Assembly (NCBI RefSeq): GCF_013407855.1
Contig: NZ_JACBZH010000001.1
Coordinates: 4,154,001-4,218,000 of the forward strand
Direction: 5' to 3'
DNA: 64,000 nucleotides
DNA from: Actinopolymorpha rutila
Lineage (GTDB): Bacteria; Actinomycetota; Actinomycetes; Propionibacteriales; Actinopolymorphaceae
The notes beneath the pieces are model-generated. The model saw only the letters and a list, made by a program, of their open reading frames with translations. It did not search any database and was not told where the DNA came from. Position numbers and translations under genes: made by a program. Of the stretch, positions 43,886-53,912 are shown one piece after another. Numbering within the stretch: the first letter of the stretch is position 1; every line of letters begins with the position of its first letter.

Positions 43886-45862
43886 TTAGCCGACGTGGAC
43901 GTGTGGGCGACGAGAGGGGTCGCGTTCTGCCTTGCGGAGGACCTCGCGGGTGACGGGGGCGACTTCGCCGACGCCGAACAGGAAGAAGCGAAGGAAATGC
44001 GTGACCGGGTTGCCTTCGGTCCACTCGAAGTGGATGTGGGGACGAGTTCCGGTCTGGTCGCGGATGTGGAGGACGAGGGCGGCCAGAGCGTTGGGGACAG
44101 TGGAACTTTCCATCCGCAGCACGCGGTAGCGGTCGTGGAGCACCTCGCCGCGAACGCGTAGCTCGGACTCGAAGTCCGAGGGGTCGCCGACGACGACCTC
44201 GGCGAAGATGAGGTCGTCCTCGTCGGGGAGATCGTGGTCCTCGCGCATCTGGCGGATCTTGTCGCGGTACTCCGCCGGGTCACGCGCGTCGGGTTCGTTG
44301 GCGATCAGCCGCATCCGTCGGCGGGCACAGTCACGGACGAACCGCTCCGCGGTCTCGTCCAAAACGACGTCGGTGACCCGCAACTCGAACGCGCGCGCGA
44401 ACCGGGACAGGAACGACACCGCGATGATCGCGGCGATGAAGCACGCGCCGATCTTCACCCCGTCGGGGCGTTCGACGACGTTGGCCAGTGTGGTGTAGAC
44501 GAACACCGCGGCGATGATCCCGAACGCGACCGTCCAACCGTGTTCCCGCGCTCGACGGGCGGCGATCATGACCGCCACAGCGGCGGAGGTGATCAGGACG
44601 AGCACGCCCGTCGCGTAGGCGCCGCCCTGGGCGGTCACGTCCGCGTCGAAGATCCAGGTGATCAGGAACGCCACAGCGATGAGGACGAGCACCATCGGAC
44701 GCGTGGCACGTGCCCAGTGCGGGGCCATGCCGTACCGCGGTAGGTAGCGCGGCAGCAGGTTCAACAGCCCGGCCATCGCCGACGCGCCCGCGAACCACAA
44801 GATCGCCACCGTCGACAGGTCGTAGACCGAGCCGAACACGCCGCCGAGGTGCTCGTGGGCGAGGTAGGCCAGCGCCCGTCCGTTGGCAGGCTCGCCGGGC
44901 CGGAAGTCCTTGGCGGGAATCAGCAGGGTGGTGACGATACTGCTGGTGACGAGGAAGGCGCTCATGATCAACGCCGCAGTGGTCAGCAGCTTCCTCGTAC
45001 CCCTGATCCGGCCGAGGGGACGTTCCTCGGTGTCGTTCGGATCCCCCTTGACGTGCGGCATGACGGCTACTCCGGTCTCGAAACCGGACAGGCCGAGCGC
45101 GAGTTTAGGGAAGACCACCAGCGCCACGGCCACCATCATCAGCGGATCGGCGTGCTGGGTGGTCAGCGCTCGGCCCCAGTCGAGGATCAGGTGTGGGCTG
45201 GTGGCCACCTCCCACAACCCGGACACCACCACGACGACGCTCAGCAACAGGTAGGTGGCCACCAGCACCACCGCGACCCCGATCGCCTCCCGGAAACCCT
45301 TGAGGAACACCGCGCCCAGGATGGCCAGGAACACCAGCGTGATGGCCACCTCGTGCCCGTGCAGGGCAGCTGGCACGTGCGGGTTCTCCACCACGTGCGC
45401 CGTCGCGTCGGCAGCCGACAGCGTCATCGTGATCACGAAGTCCGTGGCCGCGAACCCGAGCAGGCCCAGGACGAACAGCTTGCCCCGCCAGAACGGCAGG
45501 AGCTGCTCGAGCATCGCGATCGACCCCATGCCGTGCGGGCTCTCCTTCGCCACCCGGCGATACACCGGCAGCGCACCGGCGAGAGTGACCACGACCAGGA
45601 CCAACGTGGCCAGCGGTGACAGCAACCCCGCGGCGAGAGCGGCAATCGCGGGTTGGTAACCGAGGGTGGAGAAGTAGTCCAGCCCGGTCAGGCACATCAC
45701 CTGCCACCACGAGTTCGTGGCATGCGCGTCGGCTGGTTCCGGGTGCGGAGCCAGCCGCTTGCTCTTGTGCGGAAGCCCCTCCAACAACCAGCCACGAAAA
45801 CGCTGCGAAGCCGGACGGTCACTCAACTCGCTTGCACTGCCCACCACGAACTCCAGCCGCAC
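43886..45862 (-). CDS. APC-superfamily transporter with cytosolic C-terminal domain
   Basis: The 658-residue protein has about 12 helices: [20 protein letters not shown] and [20 protein letters not shown] near the N terminus, [20 protein letters not shown], then [20 protein letters not shown] (the conserved GFE segment). About 170 cytosolic residues follow (from [20 protein letters not shown] to HVHVG). The [11 protein letters not shown] start and soluble tail resemble KUP/APC-like transporters of actinobacteria, so the substrate may be an amino acid or a cation. GTG at 45862. Repeat copy B lies 160 bases upstream. Confidence 0.85.
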   Translation of the reverse strand: MRLEFVVGSASELSDRPASQRFRGWLLEGLPHKSKRLAPHPEPADAHATNSWWQVMCLTGLDYFSTLGYQPAIAALAAGLLSPLATLVLVVVTLAGALPVYRRVAKESPHGMGSIAMLEQLLPFWRGKLFVLGLLGFAATDFVITMTLSAADATAHVVENPHVPAALHGHEVAITLVFLAILGAVFLKGFREAIGVAVVLVATYLLLSVVVVVSGLWEVATSPHLILDWGRALTTQHADPLMMVAVALVVFPKLALGLSGFETGVAVMPHVKGDPNDTEERPLGRIRGTRKLLTTAALIMSAFLVTSSIVTTLLIPAKDFRPGEPANGRALAYLAHEHLGGVFGSVYDLSTVAILWFAGASAMAGLLNLLPRYLPRYGMAPHWARATRPMVLVLIAVAFLITWIFDADVTAQGGAYATGVLVLITSAAVAVMIAARRAREHGWTVAFGIIAAVFVYTTLANVVERPDGVKIGACFIAAIIAVSFLSRFARAFELRVTDVVLDETAERFVRDCARRRMRLIANEPDARDPAEYRDKIRQMREDHDLPDEDDLIFAEVVVGDPSDFESELRVRGEVLHDRYRVLRMESSTVPNALAALVLHIRDQTGTRPHIHFEWTEGNPVTHFLRFFLFGVGEVAPVTREVLRKAERDPSRRPHVHVG

Positions 45863-46022
45863 CTCTCCCGAGGCGGAAGCACCGGGAACCGGTCGGCCAG
45901 CCTACGAGAATCGCCCCGAGCCCGCCCACGAGGTCCTCGCGTCGGCACGACAATGCTTAGGGCACGGGGTGAACTGCCGGGTGAGGACATCCGACGCCGT
46001 AGCCGTAGCGGGCGCCGTACGA

Positions 46023-46172
46023 CGGGGTGCGGGACGGGGTGCGAAACGGCGTTCACCAGTGCTCACCAAGGGGCTCGTGAGGGTGATCTTGGTGGTAAAG
46101 CTGCTGTGAGGGCGTTGTAGACGCGTGTGATTCTCATCCGGGTTGTCGGAGGTTCGAACCCTCCCGGGCGCA
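46023..46172 (+). repeat. tRNA-fossil repeat, copy B
   Basis: This unit is in the same orientation and layout as copies A (1546) and C (59933). The non-tRNA segment retains GTGCGAAAC, CCAAGGGGCT, GTGATCTTGGTGGTAAAGCT and GAGGGCGTTGTAGA. The tRNA-like half has lost three bases in the anticodon loop (GATTCTCATCC), while the T arm GGAGGTTCGAACCCTCC and acceptor strand CGGGCGCA are perfect. It lies between the APC transporter and the LacI gene end, both read away from or across it. It is not a functional tRNA. Confidence 0.8.
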
Positions 46173-46272
46173 CCCGCTCTGACCTGCAGAGACAGAGGCG
46201 CCGAGGCAGGTCGACTCAAAGCTGCCCAACGTCCTCCGACAGGACGCCTCTTTACACTGTCGTCTAAGCATG

Positions 46273-47337
46273 TCACCCGTGGGAGGACGGCGGCCGCCGC
46301 GAACTGCCGCGCACGATCAGGGTGGTGCTCATAGTCACTGTCCGCGGCCCGGTCTCGTCGAAGCTGCCGCAGATCCGTTCCGACAGCAGGCGCGCAGCCG
46401 CCACTCCGATCTCGTAGGCGGGTTGGGCCACCACGGACAGGGGAGGCTCGACCGCCTGCGCCCAGGCGGCGTCATCGAAGCTGATCAGACCGACATCGCG
46501 ACCGGTCCGTAGTCGCCGGTGGCGTAGAGCGTGGAGTACGACCAGCGCCAACATGGAGTCGACGGTCAGGAACGAGTCAGGGGGTTCCTGCCCGTCCAGC
46601 AGTTCGTCGACCATCGCAACGCCTTCCTCCGCGTGGAAGGGGATCTGACACACGACTGACGGCAGGCCGTGGCGATCGACGACGGCCTGGTATCCCTGTC
46701 GCCGCTGCTCGGCGGTGGGCGTGTCGGCAGGCCTGCTGATGCACGCCGGCCGACGCCACTGCTCGTGCAGCAAGTGCTCTGTGGCCGTCACCGCGCCTTC
46801 GAAGGACGCCGCGGTCACGAAGTCCCCTCCCCGGTCGAGTCGGCGATCGACCACCACCACCGGAATACCGGCGGCGAGCAGGCTGGAGACCTCCGAGTTG
46901 TTCGCGCGTGGGACGACCACCGCGCCGGCAACACGTTCCTGCGCGGCCACGTCGAGGTAGCGACGTTCGCGTGCTTCGTCTTCCTCGGTGTTGTAGAGCA
47001 GGACTGAGAAGCCGAGTTCGGAGGCTGCTTCCTCCACGCCACGGGCGAGAGCTGTGTAGAAGGGATTGTTGATGTTGGTGATGACCAGTGCCCACACCCG
47101 CGTCCCGCGACGCCTGAGGTTTCGAGCGATCGCGTTCGGCTGGTAACGGAGTTTCGCGGCCGCTGCGCGCACTCGATCGGCGAGCACCGGATCTACCGAA
47201 CGACTGTTGTTGAGGGCCCTGGAAACCGTGGCGACGGACACCTGGGCCGCCTCGGCGACGTCAACCAGACGAGGCATACGTGGTGGGGTGATCGGCCGCC
47301 GACCTCTCGCGCTGCCAGAGCCCTCATCAAGGTCCAT
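46273..47337 (-). CDS. LacI-family transcriptional regulator of the sugar operon
   Basis: The 354-residue repressor has its helix-turn-helix at residues 20-70 (PRLVDVAEAAQVSVATVSRA, then LNNSRSVDPVLADRVRAAAA, LRYQPNAIARNLRRR with the hinge helix). A periplasmic-binding-like effector domain follows (VWALVITNINNPFYTALARG, GAVVVPRANNSE, IPVVVVDRRLDR, GLISFDDAAWAQAVEPPLSV). It is the last gene of the leftward operon, 20 bases after GH116, and probably represses transcription before the binding-protein gene until a breakdown product binds. ATG 47337 leaves a short extra N-terminal arm. Confidence 0.92.
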   Translation of the reverse strand: MDLDEGSGSARGRRPITPPRMPRLVDVAEAAQVSVATVSRALNNSRSVDPVLADRVRAAAAKLRYQPNAIARNLRRRGTRVWALVITNINNPFYTALARGVEEAASELGFSVLLYNTEEDEARERRYLDVAAQERVAGAVVVPRANNSEVSSLLAAGIPVVVVDRRLDRGGDFVTAASFEGAVTATEHLLHEQWRRPACISRPADTPTAEQRRQGYQAVVDRHGLPSVVCQIPFHAEEGVAMVDELLDGQEPPDSFLTVDSMLALVVLHALRHRRLRTGRDVGLISFDDAAWAQAVEPPLSVVAQPAYEIGVAAARLLSERICGSFDETGPRTVTMSTTLIVRGSSRRPPSSHG

Positions 47338-47357
47338 ACTGGCCCCCGACCGCCGGC

Positions 47358-49853
47358 TCAGGTGACCTTCCAGACCTCGCCGGCGCAGAGCACCGCCTTG
47401 TGTGGTCGGTACGTACGACCGGCGACCTCCAGCGCCCTCAGTGGCAGTTCGCCTCCCATCACCTGTAGCCGGCCCGGTCCGTCGCTGGAGCTCGGCTCCC
47501 AGGTGCCGAACGCCGAACCTGTCGACCAAAACGCTGACCCAGACCCGCGCCGCACCCCCACGGTCATGACCTGGTCGACGCCGGAGTAGCTGATCGCGTT
47601 CCAGGTCGCGAACGCCGACCAGCTTGCCATCGCCCGCGCGTAGTGGTGCCCGCACTCGGCCTCGTCGAACGGGTTACGCCTGCGTCCGTCGTACCGCGAC
47701 CGGATCGCGTCGATGATTTCCATGGCTCGCTCGGTTTCACCAACCTGCAGGAGGCCAGTGGCCGCGGTGTACTCGAATCCCGTCATCACCTCACCGAAGT
47801 ACGGGAACGGCCGCACCGGACGCTTGTCGTCGTCGTAGGTGCACATCAAGGCAGCCGCCTCGTCTCCGAGGACGAAGCTGCGCATGGGGTTGAAGTGGTG
47901 TGCGAACCCGCGGCGGAAGTTCCTCTTGTGGACGGCGAGCAGCGCCGAGCGAACGTGCTGGTCGTCCAGGAGTGCTCCGAGACCGGCCAGTGTCGCGGCG
48001 TATTGCCCCACCAGTTGGTCGATCAGGCATCCGTCAGCCAACTGCAGGTCGGGGTCGATGGTGTTGGCAGACCCCATACTGTGGTGCCGCAGCCCTTCGG
48101 CGATCTTGTCGGCGTCTGCGACCGGGCGCACCTCGTGCCTGTAGTAGTCGCCGTTGAAGAGGTTCCCGTCCAGCCACGCCGAGCCGTTCTCAAACAACGC
48201 GTGGCAGCGCTCGGCGAAGTCGGACTCCCCTACGGCACGGGCCATCTCCTCAGCCGCCCGCAGCGCCGCGAGGTACCACGACCCCATTTGAGGATTGGGC
48301 CCGTAGTACTCCACGTCCATGGTGTTGTGCTGGACGCCTTCCATGACGCCGTCTTGGTCGGCGTCCCAGCCGCCGGGTATCCAGCAGAACTCAAGACTGC
48401 GGCGCGCTGCCGGCCACAACGAACGCAATAGGTCGTGGTCCCCGCTGAGTTTCCAGTCGAGGTACAGGTGCACCAGGCACGCCATCTGGCCGTCCGCTGC
48501 CGCCAGACGCCAAACCCGCGAGTCCTCCACCGGCAGGCCCGCACGGAAGCTCATCAGGCCCGACTCGTCGGTGCAACGCGCGTACTGTGTGGTCCGGAAC
48601 GACCGCGCGACGGGCGCAAACAGCAGCGACGTCGCGAATTCATATCCCCACACGTGAGTGCACGTGCCGTGGCAGCTGCCGGTGCGGTCGCCGACACCCT
48701 CCCAGCCGTAGTAGTCCCCGGCCGCGGACTGGAAGACCGTCGGACTGCGCAACGTGCTGAGGTTGAACAGAGCCGCCTCCCGCAATGACACAGGCGCGTC
48801 GGTGTCGACCACAGCGCGAATCGCGTCAATCGTCACGCGTTCGAGCTCGGGGAGCCGCTCGGCCACCAAGGCTGCGGTCGCCCACGAATCCGGATGAGCG
48901 ACGGAGTAGGCGTTGCCGATCACGGCGTCGCCGTACTCGCCCAGGTGCGTTCCGGAACCGCTCCAGGCGCGGCGGTTCGGGAAGTTCCAGGTGAGCAGGT
49001 ACGTGACGTCGGCCGTCCCCCCGGCGGGCATGTCCAGCATCGCGGCCAACGACGCCACCGGACGCTCGATCTGCGACTCCCGCTCCCCCAGCACGCCGTC
49101 GTCGGCGAGGTCGTCCCAGAAGTCCAGTAGGGAGCCGCCCCAGCTCAGGTCTGCCCACCTTGTGCGGTGGCTGACATTGGCGTCGGAGGGCGCGATCATC
49201 GCCATCGTCAGCTCGCCTGCGGCCTCCGCGTCGTCACTCAGGCTTTCAGCCGTCATCGTGATGCCGTGTAGTGACCCGGATTCTCGCTTGGTGTTCTGGT
49301 TGTGGCCGGTCTCGTCCGCGGTCCCGTTAGCTCCGACGAGGTTGCTCATCGACATGGCGATGGTGGTGTGCACCGGTTCGTCACCTCGGTTGTGCAGCCG
49401 GTAGCGCAGCACTGCCACGGGAAGGCTGCTGGTCGCGATGTCGCCGAACACCAGCGGGTTGAAGCCCTGCACTGTGACCTCGAGCGGGAACGCGTCGTCG
49501 CGCAACCGGACCTGACCGAACGGGTAGGCCGCATCGAACCCGCACTCGGCGAAGCGGGGTAGACCGTGGTTGGGTGCCGGTGAGCCGAACGCGCCCTCGT
49601 AGTTCTCGACCGGTAACGGTCCCTCGGCCACCAGCGTCTCGGCGGGGTCGTTCCCAGTGGCGGCCCGGACGGCGACGAACATCACGTCGGGTCGGAACCC
49701 TTTGGCGGGACGGTTGCCGAGTTCGAAGTCGCGCAAGTCGCCCCGGCCGCCGAGACAGATCGTGCCAGTGCCGATGCCACCGAGCGGCAGCGCTATCCGG
49801 TCCAAGTGAGCGGCGTCGTAGGAGCGGAGCACCGGCCAGTCAGCAGCAATCAT
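47358..49853 (-). CDS. glycoside hydrolase family 116-like beta-glycosidase
   Basis: The 831-residue protein resembles GBA2-type enzymes. An N-terminal beta-sandwich (RIALPLGGIGTGTICLGGRG, DFELGNRPAKGFRPDVMFVA, FGDIATSSLPVAVLRYRLHN) is followed by an (alpha/alpha)6 barrel with SPTVFQSAAGDYYGWEGVGD, GSCHGTCTHVWGYEFATSLL, DGVMEGVQHNTMDVEYYGPN and FDEAECGHHYARAMASWSAF. GGIGxG near the start and HTCTHVW-like and QHNTMD segments are typical. It has no signal peptide, so it acts on an imported beta-glucoside or xyloside. I cannot assign the catalytic Glu/Asp pair with certainty. It lies 12 bases after the membrane-protein gene and 20 before LacI. Confidence 0.88.
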   Translation of the reverse strand: MIAADWPVLRSYDAAHLDRIALPLGGIGTGTICLGGRGDLRDFELGNRPAKGFRPDVMFVAVRAATGNDPAETLVAEGPLPVENYEGAFGSPAPNHGLPRFAECGFDAAYPFGQVRLRDDAFPLEVTVQGFNPLVFGDIATSSLPVAVLRYRLHNRGDEPVHTTIAMSMSNLVGANGTADETGHNQNTKRESGSLHGITMTAESLSDDAEAAGELTMAMIAPSDANVSHRTRWADLSWGGSLLDFWDDLADDGVLGERESQIERPVASLAAMLDMPAGGTADVTYLLTWNFPNRRAWSGSGTHLGEYGDAVIGNAYSVAHPDSWATAALVAERLPELERVTIDAIRAVVDTDAPVSLREAALFNLSTLRSPTVFQSAAGDYYGWEGVGDRTGSCHGTCTHVWGYEFATSLLFAPVARSFRTTQYARCTDESGLMSFRAGLPVEDSRVWRLAAADGQMACLVHLYLDWKLSGDHDLLRSLWPAARRSLEFCWIPGGWDADQDGVMEGVQHNTMDVEYYGPNPQMGSWYLAALRAAEEMARAVGESDFAERCHALFENGSAWLDGNLFNGDYYRHEVRPVADADKIAEGLRHHSMGSANTIDPDLQLADGCLIDQLVGQYAATLAGLGALLDDQHVRSALLAVHKRNFRRGFAHHFNPMRSFVLGDEAAALMCTYDDDKRPVRPFPYFGEVMTGFEYTAATGLLQVGETERAMEIIDAIRSRYDGRRRNPFDEAECGHHYARAMASWSAFATWNAISYSGVDQVMTVGVRRGSGSAFWSTGSAFGTWEPSSSDGPGRLQVMGGELPLRALEVAGRTYRPHKAVLCAGEVWKVT

Positions 49854-49865
49854 GGTCGTCCTGTC

Positions 49866-50609
49866 TCAAGGGCATGGCGATGAATTCGTGAGGCGGTCGA
49901 TGAGGGCTCGGCCGTGGTCGAGGGTGGCGGTGGCAGCCGCTGCCCAAAGCAGCGCGAGCGGGCAGAGTCCGAGGAAGCCGAGCGCCAGGCTGACCGACGG
50001 TAGGACCGAGCCGAACAGGCCCACCGCGCAGAGCGTGCCCAGCACCGGAACCGGACGCCGGGTGGCCGCGTACAGGCCGACCAGCCAGGCCTCCCGGGCA
50101 GGGCAGCCCCCAGGTAGCCGATCAGCATGCAGCCGGTACGGTAGCGCGACGATCATGATCGCCGTCGCGATCGCGGTCACCGCAGTGCAGGCGGCCGCCG
50201 ACCCGACCGCCCAGAGTTGCCCGTAGACCGTCCAGGTCTCGACAGCCACAGCGGTCAGCACAGCTGCCCCGGCTGGCGGCGCGACCATCGGTAGCGCCGC
50301 TCTGAGGTCCCGATTGAGCCCACGAGCCAGGTCGCCGATGCCTCGGTGATCACCGGCCAGCAGCACCATCGCGGTCTGCAGCAGTGGCGCCACGGCGAGC
50401 AGGAAGGCGACGCTAAGCATCGTCGTACCGACAATCCCGAGCACCGGCGCCAGCACACGGGCCAGGCCGAGCGGCAGCACCGCCAGGCCGGAGCCCGCGA
50501 GCAGCACCGGCAGGTTAGGCCACAGCAGCATGGCGGCCCGGCGGAGGGGATCCGGATGCCGTCTGGGTGCGTCGTCCAGCACTGGCCATCCCCGCGATTC
50601 CATGGTCAT
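49866..50609 (-). CDS. DUF624/YesL-like membrane protein of sugar operon
   Basis: The 247-residue protein has five or six hydrophobic helices (LWPNLPVLLAGSGLAVLPLG, VLGIVGTTMLSVAFLLAVAP, AAACTAVTAIATAIMIVALP, VPVLGTLCAVGLFGSVLPSV). Its size, topology and place between the permease and hydrolase genes of an ABC sugar operon match YesL/DUF624 proteins, whose function is not established. The ATG at 50609 overlaps the stop of the upstream permease in an ATGA, so translation is coupled. Confidence 0.7.
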   Translation of the reverse strand: MTMESRGWPVLDDAPRRHPDPLRRAAMLLWPNLPVLLAGSGLAVLPLGLARVLAPVLGIVGTTMLSVAFLLAVAPLLQTAMVLLAGDHRGIGDLARGLNRDLRAALPMVAPPAGAAVLTAVAVETWTVYGQLWAVGSAAACTAVTAIATAIMIVALPYRLHADRLPGGCPAREAWLVGLYAATRRPVPVLGTLCAVGLFGSVLPSVSLALGFLGLCPLALLWAAAATATLDHGRALIDRLTNSSPCP

Positions 50610-51478
50610 CCGCGGATCCCGACCGAGGCGACGCTTTCGATGAACGCGCGCTGGAACGCGATGAAGACAATCAGCGTCGGCACTACGACGATCGTGATCC
50701 CGGCGAAGACCACGCCGGCCGGCCCGCCGCCCTGCCCAGCCGAGAGGGTGACCAGACCGATGGGCAACGTCATCTTCTCCGGCGTGGAGAGGAAGATCAG
50801 CGGGCCGAAGTAGTTGTTCCAGGAGGACTCGAATCCCAGGATGGCCAGCGCCGAAAGCGCCGGGCCTGCCAGCGGAATCATGATCTGGAACAGGATCCGC
50901 AGGTGCCCGGCGCCGTCGATCCGGGCGGCCTCGTCCAGCTCCCGCGGGATCGTGTTGAAGTACTGGCGCAGGAAGAAGATCGCGAACACGTTGATCAACG
51001 CTGGCAGCCACAGCGCCGCCAGGGTGTCGACCAGCTCCAGCCGGCGCATCAGGATGAAGATCGGAATGATCGTCAGCTGACCCGGCACCATCAGCGCGCT
51101 GAGCAACAGCAGGAACACCTGGTTGCGGCCGCGGAACTCGATCCGGGAGAACGAGTACGCGGCCAGCGAGGCGGTGAGCAGCGAACCGGCCACGCTGATC
51201 ACGGCAACGATCAGGCTGTTCAGCGCCATTCGGCCAATCGGCATCAGGCCAGCCATGTCTGTGAAGCTCTGGAGGCTGAACGGGACCGGCAGCCACCGCG
51301 GCGGCAGCTGGAAAGCCTCGGCCGGCTCGGTCAGGCTCGTGGAGATCATCCAGACCAGTGGCGCCACCATCAGCACACCGATCACCCCCAGGACCACACT
51401 GATCAGCAGCCGGCCGGCCCGGACCGGACGCCGCCGGTGGTAGCGGGCCCGTGAGAGGTGCGGTTCGGTCGTGCTCAT
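50606..51478 (-). CDS. carbohydrate ABC permease, MalG/UgpE type
   Basis: The 290-residue protein has six helices. The cytoplasmic EAA loop is RELDEAARIDGAGHLRILFQ, the coupling site for the ATPase, and the family start LLISVVLGVIGVLMVAPLVW with MISTSLTEPAEAF is clear. The ATG at 51478 overlaps the previous permease stop (ATGA). No ATPase gene is present in the operon, so it presumably uses a shared MsiK-like ATPase encoded elsewhere, which is usual in actinobacteria. Confidence 0.93.
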   Translation of the reverse strand: MSTTEPHLSRARYHRRRPVRAGRLLISVVLGVIGVLMVAPLVWMISTSLTEPAEAFQLPPRWLPVPFSLQSFTDMAGLMPIGRMALNSLIVAVISVAGSLLTASLAAYSFSRIEFRGRNQVFLLLLSALMVPGQLTIIPIFILMRRLELVDTLAALWLPALINVFAIFFLRQYFNTIPRELDEAARIDGAGHLRILFQIMIPLAGPALSALAILGFESSWNNYFGPLIFLSTPEKMTLPIGLVTLSAGQGGGPAGVVFAGITIVVVPTLIVFIAFQRAFIESVASVGIRG

Positions 51479-52419
51479 GCGTTGTGCACCCACTTCCGCG
51501 AGCCCCAGAACTGGAGCAGCGTGACCCCCATGATCACCACGAACACGGCCAGCGCGATGGTCGACCCATAACCGACCTGGAATGCCTGGAAGGTCGTCTG
51601 GTAGAGGTACATGACCACGGAGATAGTGGAGTCATTGGGCCCGCCGCGGGTGATGATCTGGATCGGGTCGAAGATCTGGAACGCGCCAATGAAGGTGATC
51701 ACCGAGGCGAAGAACATGGTCGGCGACATCATCGGCAAGGTGATGTGGAAGAACGTCTGGAATCGGTTCGCCCCATCGCAGCGGGCCGCCTCCACCATCT
51801 CCGACGGCACCGTCTGCAGCCCGGCCAGCATGATCAGGAACGTGTAGCCGATGGTGTGCCAGAAGTCGATACCGATGATCGACGGCAGCGCCCAGGCCGG
51901 ATCGGTGAACCAGCCCGGCGGATCGATACTCAGCTCCTTGAGGTAGTAGCTGAAGATGCCGAACGTCGGGTCGAGCACGTACTTCCACAGCAGCGCGACT
52001 GCCGCCCAGGAAATCAGGAAGGGGAAGAACACCGCCGTTCGGACGAAGTAGGAAAGCACCTTGTTGATGCCGCGGTTGACCGCGATCGCGAGGAGCAGTC
52101 CGCCGGCGAGGTGGGTGACCATGGAGGCGAACGCGAAGACGAAGGTGTTGCGCAGCGAGTGCAGCAGAAGGCCGTCCTCTACAACCCGGCGGAAATTGTC
52201 CAGGCCAACGAACTTCGGCGGGGTCAGCAGGTCGTAGGAGAACAGCGACATGCCGAGCCCGACCATGAAGGGGCCGAGGATGAACACGGCGAACAGCAGC
52301 AGGGACGGGGACAGGAAGAGCCAGCCCGCCAATGGGTTCGCCCGGCCGGTCCCGGCCGGGCGGCCTGCTCGCCCGGTATCGCGGCGATCGCGCACCGCGA
52401 CGTCGGTCGCCACGGTCAT
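51475..52419 (-). CDS. carbohydrate ABC permease, MalF/UgpA type
   Basis: The 314-residue protein has six helices, with LAGWLFLSPSLLLFAVFILG as TM1 and the EAA loop EMVEAARCDGANRFQTFFHI. The GxNDSTISVVMYLYQTTFQA end is characteristic of UgpA-like subunits. The ATG at 52419 overlaps the binding-protein stop by four bases. The frame opens at 52524, but that stretch is the end of the binding-protein gene in another frame. Confidence 0.93.
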   Translation of the reverse strand: MTVATDVAVRDRRDTGRAGRPAGTGRANPLAGWLFLSPSLLLFAVFILGPFMVGLGMSLFSYDLLTPPKFVGLDNFRRVVEDGLLLHSLRNTFVFAFASMVTHLAGGLLLAIAVNRGINKVLSYFVRTAVFFPFLISWAAVALLWKYVLDPTFGIFSYYLKELSIDPPGWFTDPAWALPSIIGIDFWHTIGYTFLIMLAGLQTVPSEMVEAARCDGANRFQTFFHITLPMMSPTMFFASVITFIGAFQIFDPIQIITRGGPNDSTISVVMYLYQTTFQAFQVGYGSTIALAVFVVIMGVTLLQFWGSRKWVHNA

Positions 52420-53750
52420 TTCAGCAGGTCCTGCAGCTTCTTGTTGGCTTCGGTCAGCGCAGCCTGCGGTTCCTTGGTGCCGCTGATCCCCTGCAGCCAG
52501 GCCTCCTCGATCACCTTCTGACACTCCGCGCCGCGGTCCGGCCCCGGGATCGGCGTCGCGTCCTTAAGCAGCTCGACCAGCAGCTCGGTGTTCTGCGGCG
52601 CGTCCTTGAGGAAGTCCGCACCGGTCGCGTCGGAGATGCGGGCCGGAACGGCGCCGCCGCCACCAGTGGTGATTGCGTCGCCGAACTGCTCCGAGATCAG
52701 GTACTTGATCAGGGTCCAGGCCGCGTCCTTGTTCTTCGACTGCTTCAGGATCGGCCAGGCGTCCCAGCCGACCGGGGAACCAACGCCGGCGTTCTTCGGC
52801 CAGCGGACCAGCCTCACCTTGCCGACGAACTTGACCCGACGCAGGTCATTGGTCGGCCACCGCCCACCGCCGAACGTGGCCAGCTTGCCCTGAGCCATTA
52901 GGGTCGCCGCCTCTAGGTTGCCACCGGGCTTGGGAGCCAAGCCGTCGACGACCAGCTGCCGGGCGAACGTCAGCGCCTCGACCGCGGCGGGCGAGTCGTA
53001 CTGCGGAGTCTTCCAGTCCGCGCTGAGCGCCGAGGTGTCATTGTTGGTCAGCCAGGTCATCACGTCGGTGAAGTAGCCCGAGCCTGCTACGGTGAGGAAT
53101 GCGCCGGTCTTCTCCTTGATCGTCTTGCCGGCGGCCCGGAATTCCTCCCAGGTCCAGGCCTGCGGGATGTTCAGGCCGGCCTTGCCGAAGAGTTCAGTGT
53201 TCAGATACATCGCCATTGTGTTGTACCCGCCGGGCATGAAGTAGGTCTTGCCGTCGGGCGAGGCGTATTCCTTCAGCCACTTCCGCAAGTTGGGCGGCGT
53301 GTCGGCATAGTAGGCGTCTACCGCCGCCTTGTCCTTCTGGATGTAAGGATCCAGCGGCTCAAGTAGCTGCTTCGAGGCGAAGATCCGTTGACCCTCGGTC
53401 GCGATCTGTACCACGTCGAGCGACTGGCCACCGGCTAGCCGAGTGGCCACTGTGTTGGCGAAGGCGGCCCACGAGTCTGCGGCGATGCCCTGAGCCTTCA
53501 GGGTGATGTCTGGATACTTCGCGCGGAACTTTGTAAAGAGCTTGTCGTAGGCCTTCTGCGACTCCGCATCGCCGTAGTAGACGAAGGTGACCGTGCCGGA
53601 GGTGGCACCTCCCGGTCCGGTATCGCCCTCCCCACCGCAGCCGGCCAGGACCGATCCGAACGCCGGCACGAGGGCCGCACCACCAACACGGCCGAGGAAC
53701 TTGCGCCGCGAATAGCTCGGTCGGCCGGGAGGGGCAGGAAGTGGATTCAT
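52416..53750 (-). CDS. sugar ABC transporter substrate-binding lipoprotein
   Basis: The 444-residue solute-binding protein (family 1) has a Tat-type lipoprotein signal: twin arginines in SYSRRKFLGRVGGAALVPAF, then lipobox VLAGC. The mature domain begins GTVTFVYYGDAESQKAYDKL and contains YFMPGGYNTMAMYLNTELFG, AWTWEEFRAAGKTIKEKTGA and AAWTLIKYLISEQFGD, typical of extracellular sugar receptors. The ATG at 53750 has GAGGAGAC upstream. It is the first gene of a six-gene operon ending with LacI. The cognate sugar is probably the substrate or product class of the GH116 enzyme. Confidence 0.93.
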   Translation of the reverse strand: MNPLPAPPGRPSYSRRKFLGRVGGAALVPAFGSVLAGCGGEGDTGPGGATSGTVTFVYYGDAESQKAYDKLFTKFRAKYPDITLKAQGIAADSWAAFANTVATRLAGGQSLDVVQIATEGQRIFASKQLLEPLDPYIQKDKAAVDAYYADTPPNLRKWLKEYASPDGKTYFMPGGYNTMAMYLNTELFGKAGLNIPQAWTWEEFRAAGKTIKEKTGAFLTVAGSGYFTDVMTWLTNNDTSALSADWKTPQYDSPAAVEALTFARQLVVDGLAPKPGGNLEAATLMAQGKLATFGGGRWPTNDLRRVKFVGKVRLVRWPKNAGVGSPVGWDAWPILKQSKNKDAAWTLIKYLISEQFGDAITTGGGGAVPARISDATGADFLKDAPQNTELLVELLKDATPIPGPDRGAECQKVIEEAWLQGISGTKEPQAALTEANKKLQDLLK

Positions 53751-53768
53751 GACCAGTCTCCTCGCACC

Positions 53769-53784
53769 GAGTAATCGATTTCCC
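53769..53784 (-). promoter_or_regulatory. candidate LacI-type operator
   Basis: The palindrome AATCGATT with a central CG step lies at 53773-53780, 23 bases before the binding-protein ATG, and the outer bases continue partial symmetry. LacI-family operators in actinobacteria are A/T-rich palindromes with a central CG. Assignment to the operon's own regulator is inferred. Confidence 0.4.
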
Positions 53785-53897
53785 GAGAAGCTAGGTGCGC
53801 CGGACTGAGCTGTCAATGACGCGGCCGGGGTCGGCCATCAGTGACCGGACCCCGAAATCAAACGCCAAGAAAACAGCGTAGAAGGGGCCCCCGAAAC

Positions 53898-53912
53898 CGT
53901 CCTGTCAGGACG
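53898..53912. promoter_or_regulatory. 15-bp dyad upstream of sugar operon
   Basis: CGTCCTG-T-CAGGACG is a perfect inverted repeat with a single central base, about 150 bases before the binding-protein start. It looks like a dimeric-regulator site. Which protein binds is unknown. Confidence 0.35.
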
